The notes beneath the pieces were generated by a model. That model did no database searches and was not told where the DNA came from. It worked only from the letters and a program-made list of their open reading frames with translations. A program made the translations under genes and the position numbers. This document shows, one piece after another, positions 55,990-64,000 of a DNA stretch of 64,000 bases. Within the stretch, counting starts at the first letter, position 1. The number at the start of each line of letters is the position of its first letter. The stretch covers positions 2,505,363 through 2,569,362 of the forward strand of contig NW_020194685.1 in assembly GCF_002865645.1 (NCBI RefSeq). The letters run 5' to 3'. Origin of the DNA: Hyaloscypha bicolor E. Taxonomy: Eukaryota; Ascomycota; Leotiomycetes; Helotiales; Hyaloscyphaceae.

Positions 55990-57485
55990 TCACAGCTCAC
56001 CCATGTGAAACCATGGATGACTTAGCACCTCTCTGGCGCTTGGGCGCTTTTGTGCATCGTATACAAAGATTTTGGACAAGAGATCGTAGAGTAAGGCTGC
56101 CTCGTTCTCCGAAATCTTTGGCAGCGCCTCTAGGAGTTCGTCCGTCTCATAACTATAGCCATCTATATAGCTATTATTAATCTTCGTAGCTGTAGGCTTC
56201 CTGATAGTATCCGAGAGGCACGGAGGGTATGGCTTCTTTTTGTCCTCTTTCCACACTCGATCCTCTAGTCGAACCCTGCCAGTTTCGACGACGCTATTCT
56301 CGGGTTGGTCCCATATCTTGTAGATTAGATCTTTGATCGACCGTTTGTCTTCCTACGGCTCGAGTGGACTGCCTTTGGTAGGCTCCTTTGTCGGCTGCCC
56401 ATAATAATCAAATAATGTATCTCCCCAAGAACTAGGCATTTCACCGAGAGTCTGAATAACAATCCTCAACAAATCCACTGGAGATGTGACTTCAAACCCC
56501 GAGAAGGGGCCTTCTCCCGATCTAACTCGGAAGATGGAACATCTGAGAGCCCAGACATCGCTTGCGGGACTTGCTTTCAAGCCTACCGCCACCTCTGGTG
56601 CCAGAAACTCAGCTGGAGTACCTAGCATCTGTTCTGGGGGCAGTGAAATCAGAAATGACTGGTGAAAGTCGATTAGTCTGACGTCTTGGCTGATTACGCT
56701 CTCAATAGAGGAGAGGAAATTAAGTGACTTCACAATATATTTCGGGGCCTCCGGACCTGGCGTCTCTCCAGATTCGGTTTCAAGCGGTGCCGTCTCAGGT
56801 GCGCCAAATAAGCGATAGACATCGCTCTCCGTATAGCGATCGATATTCAATAGACCAAAGAGAATATTAGCTGTTGTCACGTCTAGATATGTCAGTAGAT
56901 GATTCAGATGGCCAGATAGGCGTTTAGGCATAATGGAGACTCACCTCCGTGACAGAGGCCTTGCGCATGAAGGTCAGCCAAGGACCTCGTAGCTTGGTAG
57001 CTAGCCCTACGAGATAGCGACGGTGTGATCCTAGAATAAATGCCCTTGGATAAATCAGATGCAGATGGGCCCAAAACTGGCAGGACAAGGCATAGATAGC
57101 GGCCATTTGGTCCATCGAGCGTGAAGTGCCGACGTTCGAGGACGAAGCCGAATACTGCATCACTAGCGCACCGTGAGGCAGCATGGCAGCTCAACTGGCT
57201 CTTGGTAGAAACAGACGTCGAGTAGTCAGCGACGACGATTTTCAGAGCCACCCACCTATGCTCTGTGTCGTCTCGCGCCAGCCAGACAGTAGAGAAGCCG
57301 CCAGCGCCGAGCTTGTGTACAACTCTATAACGTCCATCGTAGATGTCGCCTAGGTGAACGGGATGCAAGCCCCCTCGTTGGTATTTCTCGACGTCTTCAG
57401 TATCGGCATCGCGGAGCTGGGGCAAGAGAAAGCGAGAATCGGGCAACGACTCAGCATCGTCGTCTTCGTATTGGCGAGGCGACAT
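55990..57485 (-). pseudogene. SRPK-like protein kinase with one premature stop
   Basis: A CMGC/SRPK-like Ser/Thr kinase. Exons 56945..57485 and 55990..56882, with a 62-nt intron; the frame runs 478 codons with one internal TAG at 56353-56355. Present: LHPVHLGDIYDGRYRVVHKL, the glycine loop GAGGFSTVW, the ATP lysine in WVALKIV, the catalytic loop LCHGDVTTANILF (across the intron), GTPAEFLAPEVAVG and a SDVWAL helix. After the TAG, EDKRSIKDLIYKIWDQP and KRPSAREVLSHPWFHMGEL complete the kinase C-lobe in the same frame. The family has a Trp where the TAG sits, so a G-to-A change (TGG to TAG) explains it. The DFG position reads DFH, also unusual. It was functional recently or the TAG is the only lesion. 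Confidence 0.8.
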
Positions 57486-58515
57486 CGATGGATGCGAGGA
57501 CGAGAGTTGAGTGGTGGTGGTACGAGAGGTATGAATACTCGGTAGGATCGTGGGTGAGAGAGAATGTTTCGGACAATTGTTGTAACTGTTGGTATTTGCG
57601 AAAATTTTCACCCTTTGATGGTTGATGAGGGTTGATAATAGTTAAAGAAGAAAAGAAATTTAGGCAACTTGTTTATTAGGTAGGCCTCGCTAAGATTTCA
57701 AAAATATATCTCACATAGGTTCATACCTTTCCTTATTATAGACAAATCTTGCTTTCACTATTTGCATATGCACCTGCTTATGCGAATGGTACTTCGTAAG
57801 CTGAGAGGATGGTCGTTGTCTCCTTTGCGGCTTTGTGTAGCGAGGCGAGAACGCCGACCACGTGATAGTCTCCCCTTTTTCTCCAATCATGTCATTGTCT
57901 GTCTTTTCGGGCCGGTGCTCAACAAATCGAAATTTTGCTTGCATTCTGAGCCCAGATTAGGTTATGAGTATTATTTAAGTTGATATTAAACATGTCAATT
58001 GGCCATAGCAAATGAGGACACCGTCAGTTTCGTCCTTGAAGTTTTGCTGTCACGCGTTTTTATTGAGGATAAGAAAAAATCAGGATCGTAGATATAATGC
58101 TATAAAACACGACCATGGCAACGTGTGTATAAACTAAAAGTAATCATCCTGCTTCCGAAGTAACCAAAACCAATGACGAAAGCTGAATGCAATCAAAGAC
58201 AATGGCCGGTGATATTTCAACGGGTACAGTCCTATAATAAACAGCAGACACATTAGGCCAAGCATCGACGAGTATTATCTAGATAGAAGACTAACCCAAG
58301 GCTACTTCACTATTCTCCCCAGTCCTCCAGGAGGAGACAATTTAAACAGCATGTCAAGATTTAGGCCTGTTAAATGTCTAATCAGCCAACTTACTATCGA
58401 CGACGGTAGCTGCTTGGAAAGGAGATTACGTACACACTGTTTCACCACCACACAACAATCAGCCGGCTGCAGAGAATAAGTGAATCTAGTGGGTCAGATA
58501 GGTAAACTAACGGCT
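57486..58515. other. Intergenic, about 1 kb
   Basis: Covers the region upstream of the kinase relic and downstream of the small peptide gene. An in-frame upstream Met for the kinase exists at 57611 but the sequence before 57485 looks like leader. No other gene. Confidence 0.4.
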
Positions 58516-58704
58516 TTAACTCCATTCTATTTTGCATAACTGGTTAGTGAAGAAACTTTGGAGGAGAGGAGGAGAATAACTCACTCCGCCACAGCTTGGA
58601 CAATCTGCTCCATCACATCTTTCCTCCATCATGTCCGCGGGTGCCGGGATTGTAATAGCCACAGCCGTGGTGACAAGGATCATCAAGCAGAGAAGAAAGC
58701 GCAT
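58516..58704 (-). CDS. Small secreted Cys-rich peptide
   Basis: A 47-residue predicted secreted peptide of unknown role. Exons 58585..58704 and 58516..58539 flank a 45-nt intron (58540..58584; GTGAGT donor, CACTAAC branch point, CAG acceptor). The N-terminus MRFLLCLMILVTTAVA is a clear signal peptide. The mature part is short and acidic, with four Cys in CDGADCPSCGGLC (spacing C-x4-C-x2-C-x3-C), ending KIEWS. The intron length is a multiple of three and stop-free, so retention would give a 62-residue form without the fourth Cys reading differently. It has no homologue I recognise; the setting among decayed secreted genes suggests an effector-like or signalling peptide, but this is inference. 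Confidence 0.6.
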   Translation of the reverse strand: MRFLLCLMILVTTAVAITIPAPADMMEERCDGADCPSCGGVSYSPPLLQSFFTNQLCKIEWS

Positions 58705-59637
58705 CTTGGTAGGAGAGTCTCGAAGTTGTGATAGAAAGGACAGAAAAGATAATCGTAGATTCTTTGGAATGAATGAGTGTTGCTTGAAGTATGAAGATGA
58801 GTGTGGTAAGAATATTTTGGCCAGGAAAGAGAAGACTTTTTGTCTTATATAGCATGAATTCTGTCAGTCCAAATCGCCGCTCTCCGTCAATACAAGAAGA
58901 GATATGCCGTGTCATCCATCGCCCTTAGACCACCTTCCAATTTTGCTTAAGCTTCCTTTTGTATTACGAAGCTCGAAGCAATAGGTCCCGCCCGTGGTCT
59001 TCCTCGTAGAAGATTTTGCTTGCCGAAAGGAGGAACGAAGCCCGCCGAGCGACTAATGTTAGAGGTGACCCTTGCCAGCTGCCAACGCTCGTCAATGCAT
59101 AGTCTAATGCGTATGCCAAGAAAACAGGTTCTTGGCTATGTCTCGTTTGTGTCTTCTATACCTATGAGGAAGGTATCAAGCCAAACAATCACGGGAGGAA
59201 AACCGGCAGTCTTATTTGTCCTATACACAAACTCGCCTCAAAACCAGTGTCGTCTCTGATAGGCTCGATAATTATCGATAATAATTTATCGGAGTCCACA
59301 CTGCTCAAATCTGAAGTTCAGGCTGATGTCTTTCAGGGGTTTAGTATCCTTCGCTTCCATTACTCGATTTGGACTTCTTTTACCTAATTAGTGCTTTCTC
59401 ACTCCACATGACAAAGTTAAAAGACTTTAGCAGGCACGAAGTGATACCTGCCATTTCTGGCAAGGCGTGGCTACGGCATGAAAATGTGGAACAAGATTGC
59501 TGCGAGCTGAAGACGGGGTTCATTCTATTTGGCTACGAGGTTAAGGGCACGCCCATAACTGCTCTCTGATAGGAGAAATTCCCATCTAGCCAAGACTTGC
59601 GTCTCAAATTTGAAATTATTCGCATCACCTCGCCCGC
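58705..59637. other. Intergenic, about 0.93 kb
   Basis: Upstream of the small peptide gene and 3' of the LPMO relic. A 66-codon plus-strand frame (59369-59569) has no recognisable domain. Nothing else. Confidence 0.4.
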
Positions 59638-60345
59638 TTAGCCAACCCGAGCTTCCGGCCCTGGAGGCGAGTGGCTTGTTGGCGTCGTGCTTTGTGTCAA
59701 AATGAGGCCCGGTCCTCCGCTCATATAGACAGCAGGAATGGATACGAGTGGTCCAGGGGTGCCAGTTCCACCCCTTATTATATGGACTTGGCGCATGAGA
59801 GATAAAACTGCGCGCCGCCAGGCGCCGTTGCCTAATGGAGAGCAATGCTCTCACTTGGACAATATAATCGCCGTTTGGAGTGCTCTCAGGAACATTGAAC
59901 GATGAATTTTTGGCGATTGTTGGGGCTAGCGACTGGTTTTGTGAGGAAGTGCTACTTGACAGAAGTTGAAATACTCACAATATGCCGGCCGTTCAACCAA
60001 TTTTGGAGTAATCTTATCGCCCAGGAAGGCAACCTTGAACCAAACCTGACCCGAACCATCCCAGGAATCAATTGACTTTCTTTCGGGTGTCTTGGCCATG
60101 TAAAACTGAACAGGGCTGGGATGATTGATGCCCTGATCAGCGATGAAGCCAAGAGCTCCACCAGCTGCTAGAGTGAAGTTGCAGCTGAACCCACGCTCTT
60201 CAACTGGAAACAATGGAGATTGGCACTGCTGACATCGGTAACTCCATGGCCGTCTTGGAAGTTCTTAGTCTCGCGGATAAAACCCCATTCCTTATCCTCG
60301 GCCACGCCGTTAACGACCAGCTTGGAGAATCTGTCTAACTGCAGC
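59638..60345 (-). pseudogene. AA9 lytic polysaccharide monooxygenase pseudogene
   Basis: AA9 enzymes are secreted copper monooxygenases that oxidatively cleave cellulose. The remains run RFSKLVVNGVAEDKEWGF, then NFQDGHGVTDVSSANLHC, then after a frame change FTLAAGGALGFIADQGINHP, VQFYMAKTPERKSIDSWDGS and GQVWFKV. A donor GTGAGT near 59980 suggests an old intron. Downstream, in other frames, are NVPESTPNGDYIV, SESIALH, GGAQFYLSCAKS (with the second copper-brace His and the axial Tyr) and GGTGTPGPLVSIPAVYMSGG, ending at a stop at 59638-59640. The signal peptide and the first His that would bind copper are missing, and at least three frame changes are needed. It is clearly dead but recent enough to read. 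Confidence 0.85.
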
Positions 60346-61340
60346 TATTAGGACCCGGATCGAGGCAGAAAGATTGGAGAGGACGGTTACAGGGAGTTTG
60401 TTCGGTTACTGCTAGCTAGAGCGATAATGCGAATAACTTCATCACTAATGTTTGGTAATTCTGAATTGCACGGTAAGGTTCCAATCTTGCTGAGTGGACT
60501 TTATTTTGAGGAGCAAACGGGCGCCACCCGTTCATTTAATACACAACTGGGAAATGGACTTTCACTGGTATTTAGACTGTTGGGTATATGTTTAGCTTGC
60601 TATGTAAATAATCAATGTGGTTCGTGGGTAGTGTATATGAAGCAGGGATATACTCGGCAAACGCAGGCTCAATGCTGATCGCGGGGTTCCGGTTTTGAGA
60701 ATTGCTTAGACGATCCTTGATACCGGTATGTTAACCTAATATGCTTCCTGAAGTGAAAGGTATTTACCGGAGAAGCGATTAAAACCTTCCCTGGAAATCA
60801 CGAAGGGGAGTAATAAATCTCCAGTGGGATAGTCACGCTCTTATATGCTGAATCTCACTCAGAACATTTCAAACGTCAGACCACTTTGAGAATTAAGTTC
60901 CTTACTCTTGAAGTATTTATATTTTTAGTAAGGCCAAATTGCATCTATGAACTCAGTTGACGGATGAGGCTGGCATTTACATAGACATTTGAAGTATTCC
61001 GAATGAGAGTAGGAGAATAATCCAACTCGAGCGTCGGAGCCGAGTCCTCTTTCCTAGGACCCAAACTACCTCTCGCTACTTCACAGATGAAATTGGAAAG
61101 GGAATCTCAGGGTCACAAGGGAATGAAGCTTTCTAACGGACCACCAATTGTCTTACGAGAGTTGCCACATAAAAGCTGAAATTTGCGAAAATTTGATGGG
61201 GGATAAGAGTGGGTGAGTGACCTTGTAGCCCTCCGTACTGTACAAGAATGTGAGTAGACCCGCCAACATCTGTTGTGTCGATCCATATATTTCTCTATGA
61301 AACAATTGTTGATTCGTCAGATCCAGAATTTTTGTTCTAA
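60346..61340. other. Intergenic, about 1 kb
   Basis: Between the LPMO relic and the 3' end of the dehydrogenase gene. No recognisable gene. Confidence 0.4.
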
Positions 61341-62391
61341 CTAGCAAACTAAATATATCGTTAGAATGTGGGACGGAGCTTCTGAGAATGATACTTACTT
61401 CCAATAACACCATTAACGGGAATGTCAATTGACGTGGTATAGCTTGCAGCATCGCTCAACAAGTAGACATATGCCCCACCCAGCTCCTGAACCTCAGCCA
61501 ACCGTGGAAATCCCCCATAGTACTTCAATTGTTGTTCCCAGTCAGGTTGTTGAGGTACCCAGTATGTCATTGCGGTGTTGACGAGGCCTGGTGACACACT
61601 GTTGACTCTGATTCCGTACTGCGCCCATTCCATTGCCAGGGTATGTGTCATATTTCGTACGCCAGCTTTCGATGCGCCATAGGGTGTTGATGGGACTCTC
61701 TAAAAGGTCGGAGTAAGCAACGGCTCCACAGAAATTTAATGAACGGAAGACTTTTGTACCTTGTTTGGTCGGTAGGAAGCCATTGATGCAGTGAAGACGA
61801 TAGCTCCCTTGATATTTAGCTTAATGAAAGCTCGGGCAGCCACTCTCGCACAGTAAAACGCTCCGAATAGCTTGAAAACTTAGGTCAGCAGGAGTCATCC
61901 TCTCTGAGAAAGCAGGTAACCCACGTTAACATTGAAGAGTGCTTCGATTTCCGCTTGTGTAAAGTCCAGCGCTGACTTATGATTTGTCCGCCCCGCATTC
62001 ACAACCATTCCGTGAAGAGCACCGGCTTCACTGATAATCGTATCGACCGCAGCTTGGATGCTGTCTTCCTTGGTCACATCTGCGGTGGCTGAAAACAAGC
62101 GGCCTGGGAAGCGCTTCGAGAGTATTTGGAACTCATCGCCGGGTTGAGTGATATCTATTGAGTAAATCTTCTCCGCACCGTTGACAAGACAGCATTCTGC
62201 TATCCCAAAACCGATGCCTCGGTTTGCTCCAGTTACTAATGTTGAGGAAATGGTCAATAAAGCCCTTGCACAGTTGCGGTGAAATACGAACTCGCTATGA
62301 TCTTTCCTCCTAAAGTTACTTGAGTTTGTACTTGAGGAGTTGCTGAGACCGTGGGAGTCGGGGCCGTCGTGTCAATCGCAGCTGGTGCCAT
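61341..62391 (-). CDS. Short-chain dehydrogenase/reductase (polyol or sorbose reductase-like)
   Basis: An NAD(P)-dependent SDR. Five exons: 62292..62391, 61925..62235, 61760..61870, 61399..61699, 61341..61348; introns are 56, 54, 60 and 50 nt and the product is 276 residues. Cofactor motif TGANRGIGFGIAE is rebuilt across intron 1. VVNAGRTNHKSALDF, the substrate-loop Ser in FTASMASYRPNK and the catalytic YGASK follow. The last exon is only 8 nt (TT TGC TAG) and completes NGVIGIC; without it the frame would read into an intron. Sequence style is closest to fungal mannitol dehydrogenase, arabinitol dehydrogenase and sorbose reductase proteins. Donor 1 (GTTCGT) is unusual. It is divergent from another SDR at 63146, so a shared promoter region (62392-63145) is possible. 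Confidence 0.85.
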
Positions 62392-63145
62392 TTTGAGAAG
62401 GAATTCAGATGAACAAAATTGAGCGCAATTGCTATGTGTTACGTGAAAGCAGGACAAGGGGTGTAGTGGTTTGAAATTGTGCTTGCCGCGGCACATAGAG
62501 TACTATATAGTGTTCAAATTTGGCTCGAGGCGAATTCGGCCCGCAAACTGTGTCTTCGCCTCCGATAAACTTGTGGCCCAGGCATATGCAGATCCTGGGT
62601 TAGGCAGCAAGGGCGAATTTTCACTTCAACCCCACCAGTTGGGGTGACAGTACCCCTCCATCGGCCGGCAAGGACAAGGTCTACTTCACATGTAAAAATG
62701 GTGTTGAAGCTTTGCTGCTTTCATTTCATGCCGCTGGGTATCGACCAGTTGAGGGATTGTTTCGTCTCGAGGACGGGTGAAGTCAAAAGCAGCCATTCAA
62801 ATCCATTTCCCACTATTTCACAGTGGAGGGGTAAAAATGGGGTCGCCTCGCTTCGAGGTCTCGACCCCTATTCGAGCCCATATCCGAGTCTCGCTAAACG
62901 TGCCTCGTCTCGAGGCAAAACTCCCTCATGTCAAACTCAGGAGTTCAGTACCATGAACGCGTGATCGCAACAGGCTTGAAGTGGTAGAATGAGACATACG
63001 AGAAACCAAATATTATTTTCAAGGAAACGTTTGAGTGGTGTGCTATTGTTGTGAATGGAAGAATACATCCCTGCCCTTGACACGTAAAAGATTGAACACC
63101 ACCCCTCATTCCTTGGTTGTCATCAAGGTTTGCTTGCTGTTCATT
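62392..63145. promoter_or_regulatory. Divergent region between two SDR genes
   Basis: A 754-bp region between two outward-facing SDR start codons. It holds repeats of TCTCGAG/CTCGTCTCGAG-like text at about 62845-62925, whose role is unknown. Shared regulation of the two genes is inferred from layout only. Confidence 0.4.
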
Positions 63146-64000
63146 ATGATGTACCGAACATCCAGGAAATTTTGCAAGTCGCTTTTTCCAACAAAGTTTT
63201 TAGCAGGATCGTCACTTGCGGCAAGATCATTCTCGACTGTCGCCAGACGGAACGACAGGTTCAAGTTACCCAACGGCATCAATAACAATGGGAGTTCGGA
63301 ATTTGAAGGAACCTTGGCGCGGACAGATTCTACAGTCCAAGTCGAGCATCCATCCGAGAGCGATCTCCCAACAAGTGAGCCAGTGAAAGGAAGAGGTGGT
63401 TTCCATCACAAGAGAACACTTCCCTCTTTCTCCCTTGAAGGCAAAGTAGGAGTTGTGACTGGTGGTGCGAGAGGCTTAGGATTGGTGATGAGTCAATCTT
63501 TAATCATCAGTGGAGGCGATCTTGCTATTGTGGATCTTGACAGTAAGTGACAAGAAGTCCCCGTTCGTAAACTTTAAGCACTGAACTGCCATAGAGCAGG
63601 AAGCGGAGCGTCAAGCAGTTGAACTCCTCGCGACATTCAAAAGAGAGAATTCCGCTGAAGTGAGGTAGGTCCTCTGAATGCACCGAGTTAAGTTCATTGG
63701 ACTCACCGAACCGTACATCAGACTACCCAAAATCACAGCATATCATGTCGATGTGGCCGACTCTGCTTCAGTTGAAACTGCAGTCGCCGAAATCATAAAT
63801 TCTCATGGCAAGATAGACAGCTTAGTTACTTCAGCCGGATTTTGCGAGAATTTTGAGGCTATTACTTACCCTGTGGATCGACTCAAGAAATTGTGGGACG
63901 TTAATGTCAACGGAACTTATTTTTTTGCCACTGCAGTTGCAAGACACTTGATTTCGAGGAAGGCTCAAGGAAACATGGTATTCATTGGAAGCATGTCTGG
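63146..64000 (+). CDS. Mitochondrial-type short-chain dehydrogenase, 3' end beyond the right edge
   Basis: A second SDR, cut by the window end. Exons 63146..63542, 63595..63664 and 63722 onward, with introns of 52 and 57 nt. The N-terminal about 55 residues are basic, Ser-rich and nearly free of acids (MMYRTSRKFCKSLFPTKFLA onward), a mitochondrial presequence style. Then a linker and the NAD(P) motif GKVGVVTGGARGLGLVMSQS; the later AYHVDVADSASVE, LVTSAGFCENFEA, LWDVNVNGTYFFATAVARHL and the start of the catalytic Ser segment FIGSMSG fit the family. The YxxxK is off the edge. Its style resembles fungal sorbose reductase and D-arabinitol dehydrogenase. It pairs with the divergent SDR at 62391, suggesting related polyol metabolism, an inference from order. 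Confidence 0.85.

Overview
The window is nuclear DNA of a filamentous ascomycete (Pezizomycotina; a plant-associated, Leotiomycete-like fungus is my best guess, not proven). The basis is many short introns (about 45-120 nt, GTAAGT-like donors, CTAAC/CTGAC branch points) and fungus-specific families: HET, Clr5, 2EXR, Zn2Cys6, DUF7702, fungal ADAM and an AA9 LPMO relic. I rebuilt the gene models by hand from splice sites and frame, so exon limits are inferences, although nearly all close in frame and restore conserved motifs.

The left part (1-27.7 kb) is mostly ordinary and gene-dense: a TPR protein cut by the left edge, a membrane-anchored ADAM metalloprotease, CDC45, a peroxisomal (C-terminal AKL) 4CL-like acyl-CoA ligase, RPB5, BFR1, a conserved Cys-containing protein, the mitochondrial Obg GTPase MTG2, a 2EXR protein and a type IIC (Na,K-like) P-type ATPase.

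The middle (28-47 kb) is a decaying accessory region. It holds two pieces of a HET gene about 8 kb apart, an intact Clr5 protein, a CorA-like pseudogene, an intact HET protein, an ArfGAP gene with a 17-nt exon and a broken frame that runs into a C2H2-finger fragment, a large uncharacterised fungal-family protein with a one-base frame break, two solo-LTR-like repeats with 5-bp target duplications, a minisatellite, a 28-nt poly-C run and very AT-rich DNA that looks RIP-mutated.

The right part (47-64 kb) has an intact Zn2Cys6 regulator and a DUF7702 membrane protein. A graveyard follows: a small secreted protein pseudogene, a 1.2-kb non-autonomous hAT element with a perfect 8-bp target duplication and a nested inverted-repeat element, an SRPK-like kinase stopped by one TAG, and an AA9 LPMO pseudogene. 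An apparently intact 47-residue secreted Cys-rich peptide sits among them. The window ends with two divergent short-chain dehydrogenases, the second cut by the right edge.

Overall the layout is a stable housekeeping block next to a repeat-rich, fast-decaying compartment of self-recognition and secreted-protein genes. I found no tRNA, rRNA or CRISPR array.
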